A DNA stretch of 64,000 nucleotides from Carposina sasakii (Eukaryota; Arthropoda; Insecta; Lepidoptera; Carposinidae): assembly GCA_014607495.2 (NCBI GenBank), contig CP053170.1, forward strand, positions 2,480,001-2,544,000. Direction: 5' to 3'. The notes beneath the pieces are model-generated. The model saw only the letters and a list, made by a program, of their open reading frames with translations, ran no database searches and had not been told where the DNA came from. This document shows, in pieces, positions 29,730 through 40,807 of the stretch. A program made the translations under genes and the position numbers. Each line of letters opens with the position of its first letter. The first letter of the stretch is position 1.

Positions 29730-30195
29730 AATGAAGCCAGAACTGCAGAATGTCGAAAAATATTCTGCAGCAACCTTTAGCATAGCGGGGACAGATGTAC
29801 CTAAGATCAATGACGTGCTGCACCCGTATGATGAATTTGGTGAGAGCGAGATGTCTCACTTTTAAACGTCAAATCCACAGAGCTAAGTAATAACTAGACA
29901 AGGCAAGTGTTTCTACTTGGTGTGTATAAAGGGATTGCAAACTACTTCTATCAGCCCTAATTCATTCAGTCCTGGCTCGAGAACGAGGTGTCTTTTCTAA
30001 TTCCTTAAGTCTATTTTTTACATACACTAGTTATTAATACTCTGTGAATTTGACGTTTAAATTAAAAGTGAGACATCTCGCTCTCACCGAATTCATCATA
30101 CGGGTGCTGGTAACTTATCGCCTGAGAATACACCTGAATTCCTAGTAGACTCTTACGACATGCACATAAGGAGATGCAGCTGATGTATAGTGAAA
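29730..30195 (-). mobile_element. B repeat split by MITE-I
   Basis: Pieces 29730-29820 and 30107-30195 join to the normal B order at GATCAATGACGTG|CTGGTAACTTATCG. Shows B was present before MITE-I arrived. Confidence 0.75.
29821..30106. mobile_element. MITE-I, full length, CTG duplication
   Basis: CACCCGTATGATGAATTTGG and its inverted partner at the right end, with CTG directly repeated on both sides (29818-29820, 30107-30109). Arms of 50 bp or more. CAC-initial ends with a 3-bp duplication would fit a CACTA-like element, though CACCC is not the textbook CACTA/G end. Confidence 0.85.
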
Positions 30196-30254
30196 TCTTG
30201 GGATCAGCATAAATAGTAGTAGGTATAGAAAATACTATGTTTACATTAGCACAT

Positions 30255-30512
30255 AGTAACCGTCTGTCTTGGGACCGGCATGTAAAGCGACGGGATGAAA
30301 GGCATATTTTACAGAGAGCGTTGTGCATGAGTGTGGATGGATATAAAGCAAGAGGTAAACCAAAGAAGTGTTGGATGGACTGTGTGAGGGAGGTTATGCG
30401 TGTACTGGTAGTGAGCAATGAGATGACGGATAATAGGGATGAATGGAAGAAAAGTACATATTGCGCCGACCCTAAATAAATGGGGACAGGACAGGGCAGG
30501 AAGATGATGATG
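30255..30512 (+). mobile_element. RTE-type LINE, 5'-truncated 3' end
   Basis: Encodes the last 70 or so residues of an RTE-class endonuclease/reverse transcriptase: HVKRRDERHIL, GKPKKCWMDCVREVM and a terminal STYCADPK then stop at 30477-30479. After only about 25 bp of 3' untranslated sequence it ends in a GATGATGATG tail. Flanked by ACATTAG(C/T)ACAT at 30243-30254 and 30513-30524. Last frame is intact but the element is a dead-on-arrival copy. Confidence 0.85.
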
Positions 30513-30524
30513 ACATTAGTACAT

Positions 30525-31218
30525 TTTTGGAAGCGCCTCTTTATGTAATCCTTTGTAAAAGTTTAATCCTGTATATCTTCGACTGTTAAATATAAATCTC
30601 CAGAAATCTTTCTCCATTGTCACTGGATTAATGAATGTTGATGAATCGGGTTCGTCAAATCGATTACAAAAAACCATTCGATAGCTCGACATAATCGATC
30701 GTTATCGGCTGACGGTAGACAGTTACGACGTGGGTGTCGGTTTAACATACAATGGGGTTTATAATTTGTCTGCGCTATATGGATATTTGCATGATTTGAT
30801 AGGTACCAATAAAAGATCCTTTTCTGGGGTATATCTAATACGCAGTGTGCCTACTTCGCGTTGTGCCTAAATGTCATTCCAAATAGGCGTTTGGTCTGTA
30901 TGTTACATTGCCGATTTCGCGATACGACTATGTCAACTTAGGTCTATATCTCTCTCACTATGTTGTGTATTAGATGCCTCTCTTCTATGTAAATACCTAT
31001 TATGACGGGTCTGCTTAAGAAAGTGAAAGATTGTTATCCTAATATCTAACAAAATCTCGCAAACAAAATCACTAGTGGTTGATTGGTTTCTCTATTGGGT
31101 TAGAATCGAAATTTATTTGTAAATTGTTTTCATGTGTCCCTGAAGTGATGATTCTGGTAGATAAGTGATATTTTGTTAACTTGTGTGTGATGCAATTGTA
31201 GTGCATGTGCATGGTTTT
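30525..31218. other. Unassigned sequence
   Basis: No repeat family recognised. Several ATCGAT-type words at 30660-30710. No gene seen. Confidence 0.35.
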
Positions 31219-31302
31219 ATATCGAGGGGTGAAAGGCTATTTGGGATAAGCGCCATTGATATATATGGCGCTTATCCCAAATAGCCTTTCACCCCTCGAT
31301 AT
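31219..31302. repeat. Perfect 38-bp palindrome, 8-base loop
   Basis: Arms 31219-31256 and 31265-31302 are exact inverted copies (38 of 38), beginning ATATCGAGGGGTGAAAGGC. The loop is TGATATAT. Not found elsewhere in this window. No target duplication or repeat family is obvious. It could be a hairpin-RNA source, a minimal foldback element, or a fresh inverted duplication. Confidence 0.95.
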
Positions 31303-32006
31303 GTAAACTGAATAAAACTTGAGTAGGAAAACGATTTATTCATGGCTTGATGTTAGTTGTTTTTGCGATTCTTTTTGATTTCAACTAATTTTACACTCGT
31401 TTTTGAGAACTTTCCCAAAGTTTCCATTCAACATCATCATCCATAATAAATTCAGAAATCATTCTTTAAAGGCAATGGCTTTATAGGCATAGTTTTCCTT
31501 GCCTTTCCTTCGGGATAAACTAAGCAAGTTGACTTAACTATGTTCTTGTGTCCCCTAGCTGGGGCAGAGAGGTCCTCTACACATCTCAAAAGACCCAAAA
31601 ATAAAATGGGATATTCGAAGATTCCGCCCTGCTGAGTAGATTGAGTAGACTGACTTATTTTGTCCTCTGTTTAACTATTATGTAGGTTGGTATGAGTGAT
31701 GGTTATCAGTCGTTGCAAAGTAGATCACTGTCAGAATATTACAACACTGTTGTGGCGCTCACGCACGACATGAGAAGGGTTTAAATGTTTTAATTCATTA
31801 TTTATTTACGCTTTAGATAAATAAGGTTCTATACCGATATCAGCTGCGTTGATATTGGAGTAAGCGATACATAAAATACAGGATAAGTGACAGCCAATAT
31901 TATGCTGACTTCAAACCATGACTTTAACAGGAAAAATCCGAAATTTATCCACTAGATTTTTATTTTTTTGGAACTGAAATTGTAGCAATTCAATTTAAAT
32001 AGATAG
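31303..32006. other. Unassigned sequence
   Basis: No repeat family recognised apart from generic AT-rich stretches. No gene seen. Confidence 0.35.
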
Positions 32007-32130
32007 GGGCTGAGACCACCGCTCCGGGCCCTACCTAGTCCAAAGGATCTCTCTCGCCATCCAACGTGGAAACGCGGCCAGCGTGATGGGTACCTTCGGA
32101 CCGGGAACGCTCGAACGGGCCGTAAGCGTC
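32007..32130 (+). mobile_element. LINE reverse transcriptase fragment
   Basis: Plus frame reads PYLVQRISLAIQRGNAASV then MGTFGPGTLERA. The core IQRGNAAS recurs in an independent copy at 58.6 kb. I associate this motif with the C-terminal region of non-LTR retrotransposon ORF2; family not resolved. Flanks do not extend it. Confidence 0.65.
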
Positions 32131-32260
32131 AATAGTTATAGTTTTTTTTATGGTATAGAATTATGTACAAAGCGATAACTAAAACAATTGAAAAATTCAA
32201 TCCATTAGACCTTAGTTAATACCCAATAAGATTTAATTAATAATAAATAATTATACTTAA

Positions 32261-32393
32261 GGGCTGACCACCTGTCACTACTAACCGAACTTGTACATCT
32301 CAACTATACCCTCAAAATTGGTCAGAAGTGGCACCATGTGGTTCTATCGGCCCTTGGTGCTCTGCCTACCTTGTAAGGGATAAATGCGTAGTG
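32261..32393 (+). mobile_element. E repeat, 3' half without tail
   Basis: GGGCTGACCACCTGTCACTA through GTGGTTCTATCGGCCCTTGG to AAGGGATAAATGCG; both ends truncated. Confidence 0.8.
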
Positions 32394-32739
32394 CGTCCTT
32401 GCTATACCGCGTTCGGAGCAGTTCAAACAGCATACTGAACGTGTTAGCCAGCAGTTGGGACTCCCCTCTAATGGAGAGGTGGATGCGGTTACACAGGTGC
32501 ACAAGTTGGGTCCTTAATTAAGCCCAATGCTGTTATTATTATTATTATTGTTTAATTGAATTAATTTAATGTAATTTTAATTTATGTTCAATAATTTGTA
32601 TTTAATTGTCATTTTATTTTATTTATAACTGTTTACTAACATAATATATAAGTCATCTCATACTAACCACTATGGAGTAATATCCGAAATAAAATATTTC
32701 AATTTGAATAAAGGCGTACTTATACTTATACTTACTTAA
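32394..32739. other. Unassigned, possible LINE tail
   Basis: A (TTA)n tract at 32531-32549 and a segment ending AATAAAATATTTCAATTTGA (32690-32710), which resembles the ends of some lepidopteran LINEs. Otherwise unassigned. Confidence 0.3.
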
Positions 32740-32785
32740 ACTAGTGGGCGCCCGTGACTCCGTCCGCATGGTCTGCAGAAAGTTG
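32740..32785 (-). mobile_element. Helitron 3'-end fragment
   Basis: ACTAGTGGGCGCCCGTGACT and CCGCATGGTCTGCAGAAAG; only the terminal 45 bp remain. Confidence 0.65.
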
Positions 32786-33022
32786 ATAGATCTTGCTTCA
32801 GTCATCCTATTACACTATTACGTAGTAGGTACCGTGACATTAAATGGTACCTACCACGGCATGGTTTACCGTTCTGTATCGATGAATACTGACGGATTAA
32901 GGTCGATTAATCGATTCGTTTAATCGATTTGCTAATCGAGTTATGCTATTGTCACGACCAGTTGATCTCAAACGAGTAGGGATGACAACATTTTCAATTC
33001 AATTATTTGCGCAGACGTTTGT

Positions 33023-33314
33023 GCTACAAAATGTAGTCCAAGGCGTTCATCATCATCATCATCATCAGCCTATTGCAGTCCACTGCTGGACGTAGGCCTC
33101 CCCCAGGGCACGCCACAAGACTGCCATGGGGGATATTTGCGCATAGTCACCACGCTGGGCAGGCGGGTTGGTGACCGCAGTTTGTATTTTGGACTATGTT
33201 GTCAACACGGAAGGCGCTGCTGCCCACCTCCCCCACGATACCCACGGGCAGACATGGGGTGGTACTCTACCGGCACCACGCGGCCATGGCGTTACTTGGG
33301 CTACATTTTGTAGC
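33023..33314. repeat. Hairpin hosting a SINE-A insertion
   Basis: GCTACAAAATGTAGTCCAAG (33023-33042) pairs with CTTGGGCTACATTTTGTAGC (33295-33314), 19 of 20. The SINE lies in its loop. Confidence 0.8.
33048..33287 (-). mobile_element. SINE-A with 6-bp target duplication
   Basis: Starts with (CAT)n then CAGCCTATTGCAGTCCACTG and ends ACCACGCGGCCAT. Exact GGCGTT repeats at 33042-33047 and 33288-33293. A 20-bp internal deletion removes CGGAAACCCTTAATCGCCTC. Confidence 0.92.
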
Positions 33315-33421
33315 TTATTGACTTCTAAATGAAAAAAGTACCTGAGCTAGATGTACCTAATTCTATTTCCATGAAAATCTATAGGTGTACTAATATTTTA
33401 TGATTACCTTAGTACCCATAA

Positions 33422-33575
33422 TAAATCAGCTGCATCTCCTTCCGTACGTGTTGCAAGAGTCAACTAAGGAACTCAAGCGTTCTCTCAGGTGATGAGCTAG
33501 CAACTTGTTACACGTACTTGGTAAACGTGACAGCAGGATATCCTTCGTAATCCAGCAGTATGTATATGTATTTAT
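33422..33575 (+). mobile_element. B repeat
   Basis: AATCAGCTGCATCTCCTTCC through GGAACTCAAGCGTTCTCTC to GATATCCTTCGTAATCCAGC and an ATGTATATGTAT end. Confidence 0.75.
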
Positions 33576-33939
33576 TATGTAAATCCACGTATTATGTAAT
33601 ACAACTGCAGCATATACCGAAAAAAAACTTGAACAACGTTGCAAGAACTTAAAGCTAAGTATTTAACCGTCTACATTATTCAAACGACATACTTAACCAA
33701 GATAACATGGAAAATCAACCTAAATTCCATTTTAATAATGTTCACTTTCAATCTGCTGCAGATTAGCTTATAAAGTATGCTGGGTAAAATAGCTTTTACT
33801 TATAGACAATTTTAGGCTCAATATCGTTTGTGGTTTTAAGATATGTCAAGAATTAGTTTGAGGCTTGGCTCCTACACCAGGTTTTAGGGTCACGATAAAA
33901 TACCTAAAGGTGCGACCACAGTTTGGTTTTAATACAAAT
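33576..33939. other. Unassigned sequence
   Basis: No family match and nothing gene-like. Confidence 0.35.
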
Positions 33940-33955
33940 ATAATTTAAATAAAAT

Positions 33956-34013
33956 AGGGGGAGGCCTATGTCCAACAGTGGACTTCTCAGGGCTGTAAAT
34001 GAATGATGATGAT
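33956..34013 (+). mobile_element. RTE 3' end, 58-bp insertion with 16-bp duplication
   Basis: GAGGCCTATGTCCAACAGTG, GACTTCTCAGGGCTG and a GATGATGAT tail. Flanked exactly by ATAATTTAAATAAAAT at 33940-33955 and (overlapping the tail's last AT) 34012-34027. An extremely 5'-truncated target-primed insertion. Confidence 0.9.
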
Positions 34014-34127
34014 AATTTAAATAAAATTCAATAATCCTCTATGGCACCACGCTTAATGGCCATGTTTCGTTAAATATTGTTTTAAGGTACATATAATTTA
34101 TCGTGATTAAATATAATTTTATTCATA

Positions 34128-34453
34128 ACTAGTGGACGCCCGCGACTCCGTCCGCGTGGACTACAGAAAAAACAAAATGTCGAAATTATCCGGGATAAAA
34201 ACAATTTCCCGGGATAAAAAGTAGCCTATATGTTAAGTGGGACCTGTCACAATATATTCCTGAAAACTGCATCGAAATCGGTTAAGCCGTTTCTGAGATT
34301 AGCGTGCACAGACAAACCGATAAACAGACAAAAATTGTAATAAATATTATTTTAGGTACTATTGCGTTGATAAAGGTCTCCTATAATATTTTTTCTTATA
34401 TATCTTCCATGTAGAGACAGCGATCCGTTACGTTTTTATTATATGTATATAGA
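34128..34453 (-). mobile_element. Helitron D, full length
   Basis: ACTAGTGGACGCCCGCGACT at left to ATTATATGTATATAGA|T at right. All D blocks present, including ACTATTGCGTTGATAAAGG and ACAGCGATCCGTTAC. Confidence 0.88.
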
Positions 34454-34879
34454 TTTTAATTAAAGAGTTTTCTTTTAAAAGAACGTTTATTCAAAAAGGA
34501 ACATACACTAGATCTAATAATTAAATTGAACCCTAGACTTCTAGTCCTAGATATTGAATTAATTAATAAATTCAAAACAAAATACTTATTGCGAAGAGAC
34601 ATTTTACCAAAGTAGATAAAAATAAGCGAAGTCTACTTTTTAATGCGTAAATGTTTGTATGGAAAATATTTTTAAAAGATTAAAATCTATTTTCTTGCTT
34701 TTGATTAGTTCAAATTAACCACGATATTCAATGTTTGTAAAAACTTCACCCCAAAAGGGGTAAAAATAGGGGAAAATTTTCGAAATTTATTTTTTATCTG
34801 CAGTCCGAGATGGACAAACTGTTGGATCAAAAATTAAATACGTATCAATCAACAAACGTATGTTATGACAATAAAAAAT
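34454..34879. other. Unassigned, weakly helitron-like
   Basis: CCCCAAAAGGGGTAAAAATA and TTATTTTTTATCTGCAGTCC near 34750-34805 look like helitron interior; the remainder is AT-rich and unassigned. Confidence 0.35.
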
Positions 34880-34932
34880 CTATTCTATCTAGTCCGATGT
34901 CGAAGCGGACGAAGTCGCGGGCGTTCACTAGT
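34880..34932 (+). mobile_element. Helitron 3' end
   Basis: GAAGCGGACGAAGTCGCGGG followed by CGTTCACTAG^T. The 5' limit is unknown; the element may extend left to about 34640. Confidence 0.7.
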
Positions 34933-35166
34933 AATAAATACATTACTTGATGTTGTATTTTCGAAATCGACGATTGGCAATTGGCCGTAAATACGTTTTG
35001 CTATGAACGTACACACCCTAATGTAGTTTCAATCAATGACATTCCAGTCGCGTGCCGACCGCAAACGACAAATTGTGAATGCCGAGTATGAGATATTGCG
35101 AAAATCAATTGGTTTTAACTAGGTACTTAAATATAGTATTAAATTAACATGTATAATAAGATGTAT

Positions 35167-35363
35167 ACAGGGTGTGTGTGACAGCCAGGCGAATACTGAA
35201 AAAGTACCGTTTTGACTTACTCGCAGGAAATGCATTTTTAATTTGACTATCCGCAATGTTTGTTTTTTGCGGAAAGCAAACATTGCGGATAATCAAATAA
35301 AAAATGCATTTCCTGCGAGTAATAACACTGTCGTATAACTCAAAACAATGATACTTGTTCAGT
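35167..35363. mobile_element. MITE-H foldback derivative
   Basis: A left end (ACAGGGTGTGTGTGACAGCC) is followed by the same left-half sequence in inverted order. 45-bp arms 35218-35262 and 35277-35321 match at 43 of 45, with a 14-base loop. The normal right half of MITE-H is absent. Confidence 0.8.
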
Positions 35364-35377
35364 GTTTCAGTGTTAAT

Positions 35378-35606
35378 TACGAATTAATATACGAAGTGTA
35401 TATTAAGCAAAATCCTATGATTATACAAAGATATAGACTCGAAATCACATATGTACCTATTTTCTAAGATTGTGTGAACATTCCTGAGTTGTATAGGAAT
35501 TTTCCATTCTATGAAAAAATTTATACGTGATCTCGAACCTAAAACTTTGCGGATAAGTTCTATATATCTATATATCTAGTGGGCTGTTGTCATAGCTTTT
35601 TGCATC
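35378..35606. mobile_element. MITE-G, degraded
   Basis: Left GTGTATATTAAGCAAAATCC, centre GACTCGAAATCACAT and ATTTTCTAAGATTGTGTGAA, right CTAGTGGGCTGTTGTCATAG. Order preserved, ends eroded. Confidence 0.6.
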
Positions 35607-35611
35607 CTATA

Positions 35612-35934
35612 TCTATACATATAATAAAAATGTAACGGATCGCTGTCTGTACATGGAAGATATATAAGAAAAAATATTATAGGAGACCTTTATCAACGCA
35701 ATAGTACCCAAAAGAATGATTTTAGGAATTTTTGTCTGTTTGTCTGTGCGTTTGTGCACGCTAATCTCAGAAACGACTAAACCGATTTCGGTGTAGTTTT
35801 CAGGAATATATTGTGACAGGTCCCACTTAACATATAGGCTACTTTTATCTCGGGAAAATGTTTTTATCCCGGATAATTTCGACATTTTGTTTTTGCTGTA
35901 GTCCACGCGGACGGGGTCGCGGGCGTCCACTAGT
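35612..35934 (+). mobile_element. Helitron D, full-length reference copy
   Basis: A^TCTATACATATAATAAAAAT, ACGGATCGCTGTCTGTACAT, GGAGACCTTTATCAACGCAA, TTGTGCACGCTAATCTCAG, GGTCCCACTTAACATATAGG, and the 3' end GTCGCGGGCGTCCACTAG^T. 323 bp. A 115-codon minus-strand frame through it is not a gene. Confidence 0.9.
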
Positions 35935-36271
35935 AAATAATAAAATTCATATTTGTTCACTGGTAGGTAATCTCACTTAAACCTCACTCAAGTACTTTGC
36001 GTTATTTTCAATTGTTTAAGATGGAGTGTACCTAATAAACAACTAATTATATAAGTAAACTCTTAAGTAGCCCTTCCATTAAATTGAAATCTTACCTTAA
36101 TAGGTAAAACAAGAATTCTCCGGTAATACGGGATTTTTCCTCTCCTTTCACTACCTTTTCGTATTTATAGATAGTGGTCCCAAGCAGGATCTGTTTGAGG
36201 CTCGAAAGAAAACCACTTTCTTTGATTTATTTAATGGTATTCAATATAGAAATATAGGTATTTGCAATCTC

Positions 36272-36325
36272 GTTTTAGATCCTGCAGTTTCAACTAGCCC
36301 ATTTCGGGAACACGGCCGTGTGTAT
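36272..36325 (+). mobile_element. B repeat, 3' end only
   Basis: TTAGATCCTGCAGTTTCAAC, CCCATTTCGGGAACACGGCC and a GTGTATAT end, directly before a helitron. Confidence 0.7.
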
Positions 36326-36337
36326 ATATATTTATAT

Positions 36338-36668
36338 ATAGTGGACGTCCGCAACTCCGTCCGCGTGGACTACAGAAAAAACAAAATGTCGAAAATTATC
36401 CAAGAGAAAAACATTTTGGCGGGATAAAAAGTAGCCTATATGTTCAGTGGGACCTGTCACAATATAGCTATTCCTGAAAACTGCATCGAAATCGGTTCAG
36501 CCGTTTCTGAGATTAGCGTGCACAAACGCGCAGATAATTACAGATAAAAATTCCAAAAATCATTCTTTTGGGTACTATTGCGTTGATAAAGGTCTCCTGT
36601 AATATTTTTTCTCATATATCTTCCATGTATAGGCAGCGATCCGTTACATTTTTATTATTATGTATAGA
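36338..36668 (-). mobile_element. Helitron D, terminal base changed
   Basis: Left end reads ATAGTGGACGTCCGCAACTC, with the usual ACTAG altered; right end TATTATTATGTATAGA|T. Otherwise complete. Confidence 0.85.
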
Positions 36669-37248
36669 TTTGCAATACTAGCAAAGATTTATATAAACTA
36701 CTAGTACCTACATACACCACATCTCACCTAGTTAAAACGACATTATACGCGTATTAAAATAACCTAGTAAAGCCTAGTAAGCCCTCTTTTTCTAACCTAA
36801 CCCTAACATTTTCCCTCTTGGGGGCAAGTAAGATTTTTTTTTTAAATCTTCCAGTTGTTCCCCATTATCACCGTTGGATAGTGCAACAGAGAGATTTATT
36901 ACAATCTCTACTGAGCTGTTTATTTCTATAATCGTCAATTGAAAAATAACTCTTCGCTCTCAGATATGAGATTCCATGCTGAAGTCTGGTTCAGTTTGTT
37001 TATGTGGAATTGTTATGATTTGTAAAAGTAGCCATGTAACTTTTTGCAGCAGTTTTTTTCCTCATAATTGTACGTACGACGAAGTTTCCCATCGATTATG
37101 GTAATATACCCTATTTCAAACCAATATGGTTAAGATTCGTTAACAATACCTACCCAATAAGTAAATGCATAAAGCGGAATGGATTTTTAAAATCACATAT
37201 CAGAATTTATAAGAAATGACGTAGATTTATTTTTAAGTCGCATCAAAT
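36669..37248. other. Unassigned sequence
   Basis: Short CCTAACCTAACCC-like words near 36786 do not form an array. No gene or family recognised. Confidence 0.35.
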
Positions 37249-37492
37249 TATTTATGCCTTTATTCCTTACGGGGTAGGCAGAGCACCAAGGGCCGATAGA
37301 ACCACATGGTGCCACTTCTGACCAATTTTGAGAGTATAGTTGAGATGTACAAGTTCGGTTAGTAGTGACAGGTGGTCAGTCCATCGCCTACAAAACACTA
37401 AGACCCTCTTGTCCCTCTACTGACTTGTACAGTATGCCCGAGGATAGAAGCAGCTGTAGGACCTATTTTTTTCACTCCCAGAGCAGCATAGA
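37249..37492 (-). mobile_element. E repeat, near full length
   Basis: ATTTATGCCTTTATTCCTTA at left through GGGCCGATAGAACCACATGG and ACTGACTTGTACAGTATGCC to CAGAGCAGCATAGAA. The ATGT tail is lost. Confidence 0.85.
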
Positions 37493-40139
37493 ATATAATT
37501 CAATTATGTCTTCATTAATTTCGTGATCAACCAATAACGAATAGCATGTTGACAATAATTATGTTCAAATTGGTTTGGACCAACGCACAACTCACACAAT
37601 GCGCTGTTTAACTAACTAACATTTTCACCAAAACTCACGTAAACGCGTTTTGTTTCACTTTCACTGGACTGACCTTCTTGAGAGGTCACAGATTCGATTA
37701 CCCGCTAAGGCAATAATACGTACCCATCTATTTACAAACCATACTTTTAGGGGCTTCACTACATAAATGGGTGAATACAACCTCGATTTTTGCTGCTGGC
37801 GAAATTTCCGCTTCCGTATTCGCTATGTCGTACAGTGGTGATTATTTCTTGTCTGCAAGTTTATTTGAATAAGTTAATCTCTTCACTGAAATTTATTACA
37901 ACCAGCGGAATATTTTGGACCAGTTATATTATACTAATATTATAAAGCTGAAGATTTTTTTTATTAGTTGGTAATAATGTTTATCTCATGACGACGAGGA
38001 ACTAGCAACTTCAGTGTTAGACCCATGCTAAAATGTGGCCTGCCCGGCTTCGTACAGGATCATTTCTTTTCACATTTGAAAGTGAACCTCGTTAGCTACC
38101 TTTATATATAAGGAACACGGACGTGTCGGCTGCTATTTAATTTTTTAAAATCTCCTTTTAGATGAGTAGAATGGCATATTAGATAAATCACATTTTATAC
38201 TTTGACCTCCCAAAAATCTATCAACATGGAATGGTCAAGCAAAATTTGTTAAATGTTTTTGCCAATTAAGCCCCTACTCTTTCAAAATAATATACAGCGT
38301 CATGCGTACCCTTTATCAAACTATAGGTAAATTCCTTATTTAATAAGCTATTCAAAAAGGTGTAATTTATTATGAGAAAGCTTACTAGCAGCTTACTACC
38401 AATATAGGTTTCAAAAAATACATTCCGTGGCTACACCTATAGCAGTGTTTTTTATGCAAAATACTTAAAACAGATTCGGGTTTATCGCAAAGTTACTCGG
38501 GTTTATAGTAGCAATTTGGGTGGTTTCCTTGAGTTTAAACCGAAGGCCAAGTCATAATCAATATCACAAAACGTGGGATTGAAGTAGATAATAATTATGT
38601 GCATTAGTACACCTACTAGGCCAGTAGAACATTCAATATATAGATATTTTTTCTGAGAACAGTCAGGACTCAGAAAAATATTACATTCTTGTTGGTCAGC
38701 TATTAATATTGTGAATCTTAAGTGCCTGGAAGAACTTAGTTCATTTAGTTCCCTTCCTATGATCTTATAACGTTACTTGTCGATATGTGTGCTTATGCTG
38801 TCTATCGATTGACCTACAGTGCTCAGACTGCATCAGGAACCCATTAGAAGCCTACCATTACTTTAGTTTTCACCCCAGAGCACCAAGAGCGGCTGCCTGG
38901 GGTAGGAGTAAGATGAGATGAAGGTGGCGGTATGACCATTCAGTTGAACTGCATCATAAAAAGGCCTTTGGATAGCAGTAAGATTCCTATGCTATAATAT
39001 ATATATTATAATGTCCATCAGTCACACCTTATTTTTTAAATTTGACTACAAACTTAGGTGACTTGTTAAATAAGGTTGTCGCGCCATAGGATAGCACTTT
39101 TAAAATTCTTATTAGTCAGCTGTTGGTAAGCTTTTCACAATTATACCTTTTGAATTTAGTTTAATCAAGTGTGCGAATTACGTGAAATCATTATTTTGAA
39201 TGAATAGGAAAGAATCAGGAAAAAAATTATAAACCTTTTGGTAATTGCTTACAATGCCAAGTTGACTGTTGTTTTGTCTCCAATGATTATTTATTTATCT
39301 AGTTGAATTACTGAAATATACACGTATTTTAGTTTTTTATGCATTGGTGATTTCAAAATATTACAAAATGGGGCATAACCCTGAAGCCGTAATTTTTTTA
39401 ATGGACTTCCTACCCATGAAGGTAGAAAATGGGCTGTACTTTTACATCTCAATAGAAATAATACCCGTTTTCCAGTCATACTGTATACAAAAAGAAAAAT
39501 ATCAATTACGGTGACATTATTATATTACGGTGGCCCTCTTTTTTGCCACCGGAGCCACTGGAGTTGCGACACCGTACTTAGAGTTAAGTAACAAATTTCA
39601 AATTATAACGGACACTATTATTTTAATTGTTTAATAATTCAACATTTGCACCATTACGTCGAACTACATCTAATCTTTAATCATCTGTAAAATTTCTTTT
39701 TAACAGCGTTTTAGTTTTTTAAATACACATGACACCGTTAATAAATTTGTATTCCTGCGCCACCGCAGGTTATACTTACGTTTTTGGCGGGAAAACTGTT
39801 CAGTGTATCAAACATCCTTGTACTTGGTATACGATGGCTTGACAGAGCAGTGCGGGGAAAGATAGCTTAGCATCTATCTCATTCATTATGATGAAATAGT
39901 GTAATGTTCAAAATGCGCCAGCGTTATTGACTTTTTCCGCGGGACATTTTTAAAAAGCTGTTACAGGTACTACCGGGTTAAGTTAAATTACTGCTCATGG
40001 TGTAAATAATAGTGTTATTTAATGTATTTTTAAAATATGTATGTATTCAATTAATACCCGAAAATTTACCCAATAGCCAAATTTATTTAAATGAAGTGGG
40101 GACAAAGATTTAGAGCCATACTTTTAGCACAAATAGATT
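37493..40139. other. Longest low-repeat stretch
   Basis: 37931-37955 (TACTAATATTATAAAGCTGAAG) is a helitron 5' end; 37990-38060 looks like B plus a CCCGGCTTCGTAC helitron piece. From about 38100 to 40139 I recognise no repeat and no gene, although GC-richer patches occur at 38860-38930 (an imperfect CCCCAG/CTGGGG pairing) and 39760-39960. A 62-codon minus frame at 39291-39479 has no motif. Confidence 0.35.
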
Positions 40140-40331
40140 TTGGCTTCACTACAAATACATGCTGCAAAAACCTGCACGTGCATGTCGTAAGAGTCGACTA
40201 AGGAATTCCAGTAACGTTCTCTCAGACGACGAGCTAGCAACTTGTCACTTGACCCTGCTAAAATGTGGCTGTAGAATGTCCTTCACGATCTTGTAGTTCT
40301 GGCTACACCATTTTAGGGAAGACGTGTGTAG
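40140..40331 (+). mobile_element. B repeat, diverged
   Basis: TGCATGTCGTAAGAGTCGAC onward is clear (40190-40260); outer parts are diverged (GATCTTGTAGTTCTGGC). Confidence 0.75.
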
Positions 40332-40807
40332 TTGAAGATTACTTGGTGTCACCAATCCAAGTTCACACCACGCTCAGCGTTGCTTAACCTGCGAGAACTA
40401 TTACAAAATCTATGGCAGAACTTGTGGCACACATTATAAAGAAATTGACACTAAAACGCACGTAATCTAACCTACTTTTAGGTTAGTTTAGACACGTTCT
40501 CGGCCACGGAAGCGAGAAGTTCTGAGGAACTGTCGTAATTATAAAATGATGCTGGTTTGACACGACTGAAATTCGGTTTCTACTACCTAACAGATTATAA
40601 TATGAGTAATGCTATAGTAGCTTACACAGAGGGCACGTAATTTTAGTTAGTTACGTAACTTGGGGTTACAGCAATAAATATTACAGGAGTAGCTTTGATT
40701 GCTGAGGTAGAACACCACTGATCTTTCAATATAGCACGCCGCTTCTGCTATCGATCCCGCTAGCAAATCTTATCCGCTAGGGATCTATATTTAGGCAGCT
40801 TGTAATA
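40332..40807. other. Unassigned sequence
   Basis: No family match, nothing gene-like. Confidence 0.35.

Noticed and set aside
35613..35960. 115-codon minus-strand frame
   Set aside because: Lies wholly in Helitron D; the same frame appears broken in other D copies.
36780..36805. Telomeric (CCTAA)n array
   Set aside because: Only two to three imperfect units; chance in AT-rich DNA.
38861..38916. Hairpin terminator or ncRNA from the CCCCAG/CTGGGG pairing
   Set aside because: Pairing is short and interrupted; no run of T or conserved context.
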